Made by a program: the position numbers and the translations under genes. Positions 7,760 through 16,011 of a stretch of 36,850 nt of DNA are shown here, piece after piece. This DNA is from Mycobacterium innocens. Its GTDB lineage: Bacteria > Actinomycetota > Actinomycetes > Mycobacteriales > Mycobacteriaceae. The DNA lies in contig NZ_UPHQ01000087.1 in the NCBI RefSeq assembly GCF_900566055.1, positions 1-36,850 of the forward strand. The letters are read 5' to 3'. The notes beneath the pieces were generated by a model, which was not told the origin of the DNA, made no database searches, and was given only the letters and a program-made list of their open reading frames with translations. Position 1 is the stretch's first letter; every line of letters starts with the position of its first letter.

Positions 7760-8242
7760 ATGAAATCGCTCATCGTGTGCGTGTCGACGTCGCACGGCAA
7801 CACCCGCCGGGTCGCCGAAAGGATGGCTGAGGTGCTGCACGCGCGGGTAGTCGAACCCGAGCAAGTCGATCCGCACACACTCGGCGACTACGATCTCGTC
7901 GGCTTCGGATCAGGCATCTACTACATGGCGGTGCACCCGAGGTTACGGAGTTTCTTGCGTCGCCTGCCGCGGGTCGACGGCGTTGCGGCGTTCACCTTCT
8001 TCACCAGCGGCGCCCGCGAGATCCCGCTGACCAGCTATCACAAGCCGATGGGAAAACAGCTTGCTGCCAAGGGTTTTGAGGTGATCGGATTGTTCTCCTG
8101 CCGGGGCCTCGACACCGTGGGGCCGTTCGGGTACATCGGCGGGATCAACAAGGGCCGGCCAGACCACCACGACCTGGATCGGGCCGCGGCCTTCGCGGAA
8201 CGGATTCGCGAACGGGTCGCGGGGTCCAGAGCGGCGTCCTGA
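7760..8242 (+). CDS. Flavodoxin-family protein
   Basis: 160 residues from ATG 7760, set by GGAAGGAG just upstream. The FMN phosphate loop is near the start (VSTSHGNTRRVAERMA, about residues 7-22), followed by YDLVGFGSGIYYMAVHP for the isoalloxazine side and FSCRGLDTVG, as in short-chain flavodoxins and flavodoxin-like quinone reductases. It would carry electrons in the cytosol; the partner is not evident, though FdxA is encoded 23 kb away in the same island. It is followed 3 bp later by the acyl fusion gene, so the two are probably translated from one message. Confidence 0.88.
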   Translation: MKSLIVCVSTSHGNTRRVAERMAEVLHARVVEPEQVDPHTLGDYDLVGFGSGIYYMAVHPRLRSFLRRLPRVDGVAAFTFFTSGAREIPLTSYHKPMGKQLAAKGFEVIGLFSCRGLDTVGPFGYIGGINKGRPDHHDLDRAAAFAERIRERVAGSRAAS

Positions 8243-8245
8243 CAG

Positions 8246-11032
8246 ATGGCAGGCGAGGAGCGCGACGTCCTGGCACTGGTGCGTGGCCTGGTCGCCGAAG
8301 TTCACCCGCATGCCATGCCCCCCTCGGTGACCCTCGACAGCACTTTCGACGACCTCGGTATCGGCAGCCTCGAACTGGCCGAACTGCTGTTGCGGGTCCA
8401 GGGCAAGTACGGGGTGGCGCTGCCGTCGGACCTGCTGGCCCGTGCCGAGACACCGCGTGACCTGGTGGTGGCGGTCGCTCGCGGCCATCCCGTCTTGGCC
8501 CCTGAGCGCGGCGCCATGGTGTCCCTTCCGGCCACGGAACCGGGAGGGCTGGCGCCCGAAGCGGCGTCGACCCTCAACGATGTCCTCGACTGGCACGTCG
8601 GCGCGACCCCGGAGCGCATGCACATCCGGCTGCTCGACGATTCCGGCGGCGGCACGGACCTGACGTATGCGACGCTGCACCGGGACGCGGCCGCCGTCGC
8701 GGCCGGGTTGATCGCACACGACGTCATGCCGGGCGAGACGGTCGCCATCATGTTGCCCACCTGCCGGGCTTACTTCACCACGTTCGCCGGTGTGGTCCTC
8801 GCCGGCGCGGTGCCCGTTCCCGTCTACCCGCCGGCCCGGCCATCCCAGTTGGCCGATCATCTGCGCCGCACCACCGGCATCCTCACCAACGCCGGGGCCA
8901 CGCTGCTGGTCACCGTGCCGGAGGCGGTGACGCTCGGGCACCTGTTGCGGTCGAACGTCGAAAGCCTGCGTCACGTCGTCGTACCCGAAACCCTCACGGG
9001 CACAGGCGAAAACCTGGGACCGGGCCGGCCCGCACTGCCCAGGCCTAGAACCGACGACCTCGCCCTGGTGCAGTACACTTCGGGCAGCACCGGCCAGCCC
9101 AAAGGGGTCGCCCTCGCGCACCGCAACCTGCTTGCCAACATCCGGGCCATGGGCCAGGCCGCCGGGGCGTCGGGTACGGACACGTTCGTCAGCTGGCTGC
9201 CGCTGTACCACGACATGGGTCTGATCGGCGCGTGGCTGGGGTGCATGTATTTCGGTGTGCCCCTGGTGGTCATGAGTCCCCAGGCGTTCCTCATCCGTCC
9301 GTCCCGATGGCTGTGGGCCATCCACGCAAACCGGGCGACCATGTCGGCCGGTCCCAACTTCGCCTACGAGCTGTGCCTGGCCAAGGTCCGCGACGACGAG
9401 ATCGAGGGGCTCGACCTGAGCTCGTGGCGATTGGCCTACAACGGCGCCGAGCCGGTGAGCCCCACGACGATCGAGCGGTTCGCCGACCGCTTCGCGGCGT
9501 ACGGCTTCCGGCGAGACGCGATGACCCCGGTGTACGGCCTGGCCGAATCCTCGGTGGGCCTGGCCTTCCCGCCGCTGGGCCGGGGTCCGCTGATCGACCG
9601 GATCCGCCGCGACGAGTTCGTGCGTTCCGGGCGGGCCGCGCCGGCCCGGCCCGACGAGCGTGACGCACTGCGCTTCGTGGCCTCCGGTCAGCCGCTGCCC
9701 GGCCACGAAATCCGCATCGTCGACACTGCCGGCACCGAACTGGGCGATCGCCGCGAAGGACGCATCGAGTTCCGTGGTCCGTCGGCGACCGCCGGATATT
9801 TCAACAACCCGACGCCCACCCGTGCGCTGTTCCACGGCGACTGGCTCGACACCGGCGACCTGGGCTACATGGCTGACGCCGACCTCTACGTCACCGGCCG
9901 GGTCAAGGATCTGATCATCCGGGCCGGCCGCAACCTGCATCCGGCCGAGCTCGAAGAGGCCATCGGCAACCTCACCGGGGTTCGCAAGGGTTGTGTGGCG
10001 GTGTTCGCCTCCGCCGATCGGTCGGGGGGCGCCGAGCGACTCGTCGTGATGGCCGAGACCCGGCTGACCGAAGACGCCGCCCGCGCCGCGCTGCGCTCCG
10101 AAATCGCCTCCACCACAGTTGATTTGCTGGGTGTACCGCCGGACGACGTGGTGCTGGCGCCGCCGCGCGCGGTGTTGAAGACTTCGAGCGGCAAGATCCG
10201 GCGGGCCGCCAGCCGGCAACTCTACGAGGCGGGAAGAATCGGCGCCCGGCCACATGCGGTGTGGTGGGAGTTGGTGCGGCTCCGGTTGCGCGGCGCGGCC
10301 CCGTCGATGCGCCGCACCGGCCGCGCGGCGTCCGCCGTCGCATTCGCGGCCTACACCTGGGCGGTGTACCTGGTCCTGGGGCTGGCGTTGGTGGTTTTGC
10401 TCATGCTGTTGCCGCGGGAGCGATGGCGCTGGTGGGCGGTTCGGCGATCGATCCGGCTGCTGGCCCGCCTTACCGGAACGGCGATCACCGTGCACGGCCG
10501 CGATCACCTGCCGGCCCAAACCTGCATCGCGGTGGCCAACCATCCGAGCTGGATCGACGGAATCGTGCTCGCCTCGGTGCTGCCGCCGTCGTTCCACTTC
10601 GTCGTCGCCGAGCGGTTGCAGCAGGGGTTGTACGGATTTGCGCTGCGGCGGCTGGGCACCCAGTTCGTCGAACGTCAACAGCGGGAGCAGGGTGTGGCCG
10701 ACACCGACCAACTCGTCGGGTGGGCGCGAGCGGGCCAATCGCTGGTCATCTTCCCCGAAGGCCGGCTGGCCCGCGCCCCGGGTTTGCGGCCCTTCCACAT
10801 CGGCGCATTCGTCGTCGCGGCCGAGGCCGGGGTGCCGGCCCTTCCCGTCGCCATCCGGGGGACCCGGTCGGTCATGAGACCAGGCCACCACTTCCCGCGC
10901 CGGGGCGCGGTCGACGTCGTCATCGGTACACCGATCCGGCCGGCGGGCCCGGACTGGGATGCGGCCGTTGACGTGCAACGCAAGGCCCGCGAGGCGGTGC
11001 TGCGGATGTCGGGCGAGCCCGACGTCGAATGA
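8246..11032 (+). CDS. ACP / fatty-acyl-AMP ligase / PlsC-type acyltransferase fusion
   Basis: 928 residues with three domains. First, an acyl-carrier domain (about 8-85) with the phosphopantetheine serine S41 in DLGIGSLELAEL. Second, an adenylation domain (about 110-680) with VQYTSGSTGQPKG near 273-285, FVSWLPLYHDMGLIG, YGLAESSVGLAFP, DTGDLGYM and VTGRVKDLIIRAGRN; these are signatures of fatty-acyl-AMP ligases, which load acyl chains on carriers rather than CoA. Third, after a hydrophobic segment (VLGLALVVLLMLL, about 710), a glycerolipid acyltransferase with NHPSWIDG near 765 (HX4D), FPEGRLARAPG and LPVAIRGT. The order suggests activation of a fatty acid, loading on the attached ACP, and transfer to a lipid acceptor at the membrane. 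ATG 8246 is 3 bp after the flavodoxin stop, without a strong ribosome site, implying coupling. Reaction and acceptor are inferred. Confidence 0.9.
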   Translation: MAGEERDVLALVRGLVAEVHPHAMPPSVTLDSTFDDLGIGSLELAELLLRVQGKYGVALPSDLLARAETPRDLVVAVARGHPVLAPERGAMVSLPATEPGGLAPEAASTLNDVLDWHVGATPERMHIRLLDDSGGGTDLTYATLHRDAAAVAAGLIAHDVMPGETVAIMLPTCRAYFTTFAGVVLAGAVPVPVYPPARPSQLADHLRRTTGILTNAGATLLVTVPEAVTLGHLLRSNVESLRHVVVPETLTGTGENLGPGRPALPRPRTDDLALVQYTSGSTGQPKGVALAHRNLLANIRAMGQAAGASGTDTFVSWLPLYHDMGLIGAWLGCMYFGVPLVVMSPQAFLIRPSRWLWAIHANRATMSAGPNFAYELCLAKVRDDEIEGLDLSSWRLAYNGAEPVSPTTIERFADRFAAYGFRRDAMTPVYGLAESSVGLAFPPLGRGPLIDRIRRDEFVRSGRAAPARPDERDALRFVASGQPLPGHEIRIVDTAGTELGDRREGRIEFRGPSATAGYFNNPTPTRALFHGDWLDTGDLGYMADADLYVTGRVKDLIIRAGRNLHPAELEEAIGNLTGVRKGCVAVFASADRSGGAERLVVMAETRLTEDAARAALRSEIASTTVDLLGVPPDDVVLAPPRAVLKTSSGKIRRAASRQLYEAGRIGARPHAVWWELVRLRLRGAAPSMRRTGRAASAVAFAAYTWAVYLVLGLALVVLLMLLPRERWRWWAVRRSIRLLARLTGTAITVHGRDHLPAQTCIAVANHPSWIDGIVLASVLPPSFHFVVAERLQQGLYGFALRRLGTQFVERQQREQGVADTDQLVGWARAGQSLVIFPEGRLARAPGLRPFHIGAFVVAAEAGVPALPVAIRGTRSVMRPGHHFPRRGAVDVVIGTPIRPAGPDWDAAVDVQRKAREAVLRMSGEPDVE

Positions 11033-11080
11033 CCCGGAGTAAGAGTTTACCCTTGCCAGAGAAGACAATCCGAAGCAAAC

Positions 11081-11104
11081 CCGCAACGCACATTGACGTT
11101 GCGG
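11081..11104. terminator. Hairpin between convergent genes
   Basis: CCGCAACG and CGTTGCGG form a perfect 8-bp stem around an 8-base loop, flanked by AAAC and GTTT that can extend it imperfectly. It sits between the ends of the acyl fusion gene (plus) and the small helical protein gene (minus), where a shared terminator is expected. There is no long U-tract, as usual in mycobacteria. Confidence 0.6.
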
Positions 11105-11122
11105 CGGTTTCGGTGGTTCAGT

Positions 11123-11389
11123 TCAGCGTGTTTTGCTTGCCGCCTGGCCGGCGCTTCGCACCACGCTGCGGAAGAACTCCATCCGTGCGGTGACCAAATC
11201 ATCGGCCAAGTCCAGGGCAGCGTCGACAACGGTCTTGCGTCGTGACTCGTCGGGGAGCACGGAATCGATCTGATCGACGAACTTGCGGACGGCCTCGATG
11301 GCTTTTTTACGGCCGGTTTCAACCGATTCGAGCACCTCGTCGGAAAGCTCGGCCCAGCGTGGCTCGGCCTTCTGTGGCGTCTCTGTCAT
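11123..11389 (-). CDS. Small charged helical protein, function unknown
   Basis: 88 residues from ATG 11389 (GGAG 10 bases upstream). Predicted by eye to be almost all helix and highly charged (ESVETGRKKAIEAVRKFVDQ, DLADDLVTARMEFFRSVVRSAGQAA). The amphipathic helices and the FFRSVV/AGQAA tail recall phasin-like or lipid-droplet-coating proteins, but I see no diagnostic motif and this is only an analogy. It is divergent from the hydrolase-WS/DGAT operon and shares its upstream region, which contains two good DosR-like boxes, so co-induction is likely. Not recognised as a named M. tuberculosis gene. Confidence 0.75.
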   Translation of the reverse strand: MTETPQKAEPRWAELSDEVLESVETGRKKAIEAVRKFVDQIDSVLPDESRRKTVVDAALDLADDLVTARMEFFRSVVRSAGQAASKTR

Positions 11390-11477
11390 GATTTCAACTC
11401 CTACTCGATCGGCGTGCTCGCAAACTTCGGCAGTTGCCGACGCTGATGAAGTTACGACCGTCGAGTCACCGGCACGA

Positions 11478-11491
11478 GTGACTAAAGTCCC
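11478..11491. promoter_or_regulatory. DosR-like box 1, hydrolase/small-protein divergent promoter
   Basis: GTGACTAAAGTCCC matches GGGACTAAAGTCCC at 13 of 14 positions. It is 89 bp from the small-protein start (minus) and 91 bp from the hydrolase start (plus). Confidence 0.7.
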
Positions 11492-11531
11492 TACGTAGCA
11501 TGAACATTTGTCCCATCCAGTGACTTTCGGC

Positions 11532-11545
11532 GGGACGTAAGACCC
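11532..11545. promoter_or_regulatory. DosR-like box 2, hydrolase promoter
   Basis: GGGACGTAAGACCC keeps the whole GGGAC-N4-G-N-CCC framework. It is 36 bp before the hydrolase ATG, and the spacing to box 1 fits the paired arrangement seen at DosR promoters. Confidence 0.65.
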
Positions 11546-11581
11546 TAACGTGTTACGGCGTGGGCTGTTAGCTTTGCCGCC

Positions 11582-12835
11582 ATGGCAACTTCGGCGGGTG
11601 ACGACGTCCGTGATCACCCGGGTTCACGGCAGCTGAGCCCGCCAGTCATCGGTGGTTTGGGCAACGTGGTCAAGCCATTCCTGCACACCGGCCGCTATTT
11701 TGCCCAATCGTGGCGTGACTATCTCGATCACAGCCCCGGCGAGCTGCCGATCGCACGGCCCACTATTGCGTTGGCGGCCCAGGCGTTTCGTGACGAGATC
11801 GTCCTGATGGGCCTCAAAGCGCGACGCCCGATCAGCGACCGAGAAGTGTTCGAGCGAATCCGCGATGAAGTGGCCGCGGGCTTGGAGTTCTACGGGAACC
11901 GGGGATGGCTGGGGTGGCCGCGGGGGTTTTTTGCCGATCCACCGCCGCTCGCAGACATCACGGTCCGAAAGGTCAAGGACCGCCGACGTACCTTTTATCG
12001 CCTGCAATTCGGCAGCGGCTATGCGCCGCACCCAGGCGAACCGGGTGCCGAACGATGGCTGGGATACACCGCGAACAACCGCGAGTACGCGCTGTTGCTG
12101 CGCCACTCCGAACCGCGCCCTTGGCTGGTGTGTGTGCACGGCACCGAGATGGGGCGCGCCCCGCTCGATCTTGCGCTGTTTCGGTCCTGGAAACTGCACG
12201 ACGAGCTGGGCCTGAACATCGTCATGCCGGTACTTCCCATGCACGGCCCGCGGGCGCGCGGCCTGCCGAAAGGCGCGGTATTTCCCGGAGAGGATATTCT
12301 CGATAACGTCCACGCAACGGCTCAGGGGGTCTGGGACATCCGGCGGCTGTTGTCCTGGATCCGGTTGCAGGAGCCGGAATCGCTGATCGGGTTGAACGGT
12401 CTGTCGCTCGGCGGCTACCTGGCGTCCTTGGTGGCCAGCCTCGAAGAGGGCCTCACCTGCGCAATTCTCGGTGTTCCGGTCGCTGATTTGGTTGAGCTGC
12501 TCGGCCGCCACTCCGGCCTGAATCGCGACGACCCACGCCGCGACACGGTGAGGATGGCCGAGCCGATCGGCCGGATGATTTCGCCTCTTTCGCTTACCCC
12601 GCTGGTGCCCATGGCCGGCCGTTTCATCTACGCCGGTGTCGCTGACCAGCTCGTGCATCCACGCGAGCAGGTGACCCGCCTCTGGGAGCACTGGGGTAAA
12701 CCCGAAATCGTTTGGTACCCCGGTGGTCACGCGGGCTTCTTCCGGTCCCGGCCTGTGCAGCGGTTTGTCGAGGAGGCACTGCAGCAATCAGGGCTCCTGG
12801 ACCGCCCGGCGGCGGAGCGCGACCGCCCCGCCTAG
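11582..12835 (+). CDS. Alpha/beta hydrolase, probable lipase/esterase
   Basis: 417 residues. The nucleophile elbow GLSLGG places the serine at about S275, with LVCVHGTEMGR upstream as the oxyanion loop and PGGHAGFF near the C-terminus supplying the histidine; the acid is likely in AGVADQLVHP. An N-terminal cap of about 150 residues (FAQSWRDYLDH, RGWLGWPRGFF) precedes the fold, longer than in simple esterases. No signal peptide. It is 14 bp upstream of a WS/DGAT gene and surely co-transcribed, so it probably acts on the same lipids, for example releasing fatty acids from triacylglycerol or supplying diacylglycerol. Preceded by two DosR-like boxes. The exact substrate cannot be told from sequence. 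Confidence 0.85.
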   Translation: MATSAGDDVRDHPGSRQLSPPVIGGLGNVVKPFLHTGRYFAQSWRDYLDHSPGELPIARPTIALAAQAFRDEIVLMGLKARRPISDREVFERIRDEVAAGLEFYGNRGWLGWPRGFFADPPPLADITVRKVKDRRRTFYRLQFGSGYAPHPGEPGAERWLGYTANNREYALLLRHSEPRPWLVCVHGTEMGRAPLDLALFRSWKLHDELGLNIVMPVLPMHGPRARGLPKGAVFPGEDILDNVHATAQGVWDIRRLLSWIRLQEPESLIGLNGLSLGGYLASLVASLEEGLTCAILGVPVADLVELLGRHSGLNRDDPRRDTVRMAEPIGRMISPLSLTPLVPMAGRFIYAGVADQLVHPREQVTRLWEHWGKPEIVWYPGGHAGFFRSRPVQRFVEEALQQSGLLDRPAAERDRPA

Positions 12836-12849
12836 TTGTGGAGGGCGAA

Positions 12850-14256
12850 ATGAATCCTCTGGATCCGCTGGACGCGGCGATGATGACCGCGGAAATGTTG
12901 TCCAACCCAATGCATGTCGGCGCTGTGCTGATCTTGTCACCACCGCCGGATGCGGGTCCCGAATACGTCGACGAGCTGTATCGAGAAACGCAGGCGGGCA
13001 ACGATCCGATCGACCCCAGGCTGCGGCGATATCCGCATCAGGGTGTGGACACCGGGGGCATCTGGGTCTGGCGTGACGCCGACACCGTTGACATCGGGCA
13101 ACACTGCCAGCGGCGTACGGTTTCCGGTGACGGTTCCGGATTCTGGCGGCTGATCGCCGAGCTGGATGCCGAGCGCCTCGATCGGTCCCGCCCGATGTGG
13201 ACGTCCTATCTGATCGATGGGCTCGCGGGTGGCCGATTCGCGTTTTATATCAAGGTGCATCACACCGTCATCGACGGCGTGGCCGGGTTGAAGATGATTG
13301 CCGAGGCGCTGAGCACCGATGCGGACCGGCGATCGATGCCACCCTTCTACGCCGAGCGCCACCGGGAACGCGCGCCGTCGTCGACGTCGACTGGTCTGTT
13401 ACCTCGTCTGGTGGCGCCGTTGCGGACGCTGGCCGGCGCCGCCGCGTCGGGTGTAGGGCTGATCAATCATGTTGTCACCGGCGAGATATCCACCGTACTC
13501 GACAGTTTGATCGGCCATACGACCGTGCTGCCTTTTGGCGCTCCCTACACGCGATTCAACGGTCGTCTCGGGCCCGAGCGGGCCGTCGCTGCGGGCAGCT
13601 GGCCGAAGACTCGCATTCAGGCGGTTCAACATGCCGCCGGTGTCACCGGCAACGACGTGGTGACCGCCATGGTGGCGGGCGCGCTGCGCCGCTGGTTGCT
13701 GGACCGCGGCGAACTGCCCAACCAGTCGCTGGTGGCGGCCTGCCCGATCACGGTGCGTGGTCATGAGCACGCCGGGGCTGACGACGAGCATGGCAATATG
13801 TTCGGTCTTTGGTTGTGCCCGTTGGGCACCAACATCGATGATCCGGTGGGACGGTTGGACCTGATTCACCGGTCGATGTCGGAGGGAAAACAGTGGGTGG
13901 GCAAGCGCGGATCGGCGGCATCGTTGCTGACGGTCGCTGGAAGTATCGCCGCCACGGTAGTTTTTCCGCTGCTGCCGTTTTCGCCCAAGATCCGCACCGG
14001 ATACAACGTTCCGATTTCGCATGTTCCCGGCCCTCGCGCCGAAAGATATTGGAACGGCGCGCATGTCGATGAGATATATCCGGTGTCCACCGTCTACGAC
14101 GGGCAGGCGCTTAACGTGACGACGTGCTCCTACGCCGACCAGGTCGGGTTCGGCTACGTCGCGGGCCGCGAAATCGTGCCCGACATCGAGACGTTGATAC
14201 CGCTGACCGAGCAATGCCTGACTGAGCTGGAAGCTGCTTTAGGCGTGCGGATTTGA
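12850..14256 (+). CDS. WS/DGAT-family wax ester / triacylglycerol synthase
   Basis: 468 residues from ATG 12850, preceded by GGAGG; the frame is open further upstream but overlaps the hydrolase. The acyl-CoA:alcohol acyltransferase motif HHTVIDG is at about 136-142 (VHHTVIDGVAG), and the C-terminal family motifs NVPISHVPGPR and GNDVVTAM are present. The enzyme joins acyl-CoA to diacylglycerol or a fatty alcohol at the membrane or lipid droplet. The N-terminus reads MNPLDPLDAAMMTAEMLSNP, unlike the RHVSLAIGALAV version of Tgs1, so this is a different paralogue from the synthase at 21561-22976. I do not assign an M. tuberculosis orthologue. Operon partner of the upstream hydrolase. Confidence 0.9.
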   Translation: MNPLDPLDAAMMTAEMLSNPMHVGAVLILSPPPDAGPEYVDELYRETQAGNDPIDPRLRRYPHQGVDTGGIWVWRDADTVDIGQHCQRRTVSGDGSGFWRLIAELDAERLDRSRPMWTSYLIDGLAGGRFAFYIKVHHTVIDGVAGLKMIAEALSTDADRRSMPPFYAERHRERAPSSTSTGLLPRLVAPLRTLAGAAASGVGLINHVVTGEISTVLDSLIGHTTVLPFGAPYTRFNGRLGPERAVAAGSWPKTRIQAVQHAAGVTGNDVVTAMVAGALRRWLLDRGELPNQSLVAACPITVRGHEHAGADDEHGNMFGLWLCPLGTNIDDPVGRLDLIHRSMSEGKQWVGKRGSAASLLTVAGSIAATVVFPLLPFSPKIRTGYNVPISHVPGPRAERYWNGAHVDEIYPVSTVYDGQALNVTTCSYADQVGFGYVAGREIVPDIETLIPLTEQCLTELEAALGVRI

Positions 14257-14724
14257 TCAGGCGGCGCGCGGCAGGTCCGTAGTAGGGCTTGCCGGTTGAG
14301 GCGTGGTCTGATGCGGCGTGGGAGCCCATCCGACCAAGGCTAGATATAGCCCGGCCAGCGCCATGACGATGAACGTGCCCCGCCACCAGGCCAGCGCTTC
14401 GATCGCGTCGCTGGCAAACCCCAGGTAGGTTTGGGGGAAGGCCATCAGGAAGAATCCCTTGAGCGTGGTCATCCATCCGACCGCTGACACGATGATCGCG
14501 GGGGCTCCCCGCCAGTGCCGGTGCAGCGCGACGACGATCAGCCCGATCAGCAAAGTGAACGCGCCAGAAACCCAGGGCCACACAAAGTTGGCCCGGAACT
14601 CCGTCAGCAGCGTTCGCATTTCCGAGGTCCGTGCGATCGCCGTGATCGTCACGAGAACGAGAAAGGGACCGATCACGCGGGCAAACATGCGCGTCCCGGC
14701 CGGGATCGGTTGTGAACTGCTCAT
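14257..14724 (-). CDS. Small integral membrane protein, about four segments
   Basis: 155 residues from ATG 14724; a GGAG precedes it closely. An alternative ATG at 14754 would add ten polar residues. Hydrophobic stretches at about 13-30 (VIGPFLVLVTITAIA), 48-65 (WVSGAFTLLIGLIVVAL), 75-95 and 115-135 (GTFIVMALAGLYLALVGW) indicate four membrane spans, ending in a Pro/Thr-rich tail. No enzymatic motif. Its stop touches the convergent WS/DGAT stop. A DosR-like box 81 bp upstream suggests hypoxic control. Function unknown; a role in lipid-body or membrane physiology is only suggested by position. Confidence 0.75.
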   Translation of the reverse strand: MSSSQPIPAGTRMFARVIGPFLVLVTITAIARTSEMRTLLTEFRANFVWPWVSGAFTLLIGLIVVALHRHWRGAPAIIVSAVGWMTTLKGFFLMAFPQTYLGFASDAIEALAWWRGTFIVMALAGLYLALVGWAPTPHQTTPQPASPTTDLPRAA

Positions 14725-14804
14725 GGCTCCATCTTTCGTGCCATTGTCTCTCATCGGGTGAGACGACCTCATTTGATTCGATCGCCTAAACGCTGCCCGC
14801 GATA

Positions 14805-14818
14805 GGGGCGAAAGGCCC
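14805..14818. promoter_or_regulatory. DosR-like box upstream of the small membrane protein
   Basis: GGGGCGAAAGGCCC keeps GGG, C and the G-N-CCC half; position 4 is G instead of A. It lies on the membrane-protein side of the divergent region shared with the slipin gene. Confidence 0.5.
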
Positions 14819-14900
14819 ATGCACCCCAACCGGGCTGGGTTGTCCCGCGCGCAGCCACGGCGGTGTCCATGTAATCAGGCGCCGAGTGCACCACGAGGAA

Positions 14901-14935
14901 GGGACCTTCGCCGGGGAACAGCGGACTTCTGGCCG
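14901..14935. promoter_or_regulatory. Pair of DosR-like boxes upstream of the slipin gene
   Basis: GGGACCTTCGCCGG (14901-14914) and CGGACTTCTGGCCG (14922-14935) each match about 12 of 14 positions and are 21 bp apart, centre to centre, so two turns of the helix. The second ends 85 bp before ATG 15021. Paired, phased boxes are typical of strong DosR promoters. Confidence 0.6.
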
Positions 14936-15020
14936 CTGACCGGCGGCGACGTCGGCTCTAGCGTTGATGGCAAGCATCTGGTCGATGGATGCTGCGGGGG
15001 AACGAATTGAGGTAGTTGTG

Positions 15021-15920
15021 ATGACCCAAAATGGAACGGTTTCCTTGGTTTTCGGGCTTGTCCTGGTGGTGCTGCTGGCGGCGTCGATCAGGGTCGTGCA
15101 GCAGTATCAGCGCGGCGTGCACTTTCGGTTGGGCCGGGTAGTTGGGGTGCGCGAACCCGGGCTGCGATTGATCGTGCCGATTATCGACCGCCTGTGGCGG
15201 GTTTCGATGCGGATCGTTACCATGCCCATCCAGTCGCAGGGCATTATCACCCGTGACAATGTCAGCGTCGACATTGCCGCGGTTGCCTACTTCCGTGTCG
15301 TAGACGCGCGCAAATCCGTCGTTGTTATCGAAAACGTCAACGCCGCCATCAATCAGATCGCACAGACCACCCTGCGCAATGTCGTTGGGCAACATTCCCT
15401 CGACGAGGTGCTCGCCCAAACGGAGAAGATCAACGGCAGCATCCGCCAAATCCTCGACACCACCACCGTCGATTGGGGAGTGGAGGTAACCCTGGTCGAG
15501 CTCAAGGACATCCAACTGCCGGACAGCATGAAGCGCGCCATGGCCCGCGAGGCCGAGGCAGAGCGGGAGAAGCGAGCCAAAATCATTGCCGCAGAAGGCG
15601 AAGCCCGCGCCGCGGCGGCCCTCGGCGACGCGTCCGACACCATGATGCAGCACCCGCTGGCCTTGCAGCTGCGAAACTTGCAGACCCTGGCGGAACTTGG
15701 TGTGGAGAAAAACACCACTGTCGTGTTCCCGGCTCCGTTGATGAGTTCGATCGGAGAACTCACCGGCTTCCTCACCCGCGAGGCGAATGCCTCGAACACA
15801 TTGCAGCTTAACGGTCTGCCCGAGGAGAAGCTCGCCCACGCGCCGACTCGCTTATTTGAGGAACTAGGAGGCCCGCAGGCTGACTCCGGGCGTCTTGGCC
15901 GCAGCACTTCTGCCACATAG
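15021..15920 (+). CDS. SPFH/stomatin-like protein (slipin)
   Basis: 299 residues from ATG 15021, with TGAGGTAG upstream. One N-terminal hydrophobic segment ([16 protein letters not shown], about 6-22) anchors it, followed by the SPFH core ([59 protein letters not shown]) and an Ala/Glu-rich coiled coil ([28 protein letters not shown]). Slipins oligomerise on membranes and organise microdomains, often beside a NfeD protease partner; no nfeD gene is next to it here. Two DosR-like boxes precede it, so the cell seems to make it on oxygen loss. Stop lies 91 bp from the stop of the convergent kinase gene. Confidence 0.92.
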   Translation: MTQNGTVSLVFGLVLVVLLAASIRVVQQYQRGVHFRLGRVVGVREPGLRLIVPIIDRLWRVSMRIVTMPIQSQGIITRDNVSVDIAAVAYFRVVDARKSVVVIENVNAAINQIAQTTLRNVVGQHSLDEVLAQTEKINGSIRQILDTTTVDWGVEVTLVELKDIQLPDSMKRAMAREAEAEREKRAKIIAAEGEARAAAALGDASDTMMQHPLALQLRNLQTLAELGVEKNTTVVFPAPLMSSIGELTGFLTREANASNTLQLNGLPEEKLAHAPTRLFEELGGPQADSGRLGRSTSAT

Positions 15921-16011
15921 GTTTTCGGCGTAACCGATCATACCGTTTGCCCCGCTTACATGCGACAAGCTAGGCCCAGCACACAGTCACGGGCGATGAG
16001 ACCGGCAATGC

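Noticed and set aside
7943..11086. Very long open frame (over 1000 codons) on the minus strand opposite the acyl fusion gene
   Set aside because: Antisense shadow of a GC-rich gene: Arg/Gly/Pro/His-rich low-complexity translation, no domain, while the plus strand has clear motifs.
12712..12849. Longer N-terminus for the WS/DGAT gene
   Set aside because: Overlaps the hydrolase; family homology begins at MNPLDPLDAA with a GGAGG site just before it.
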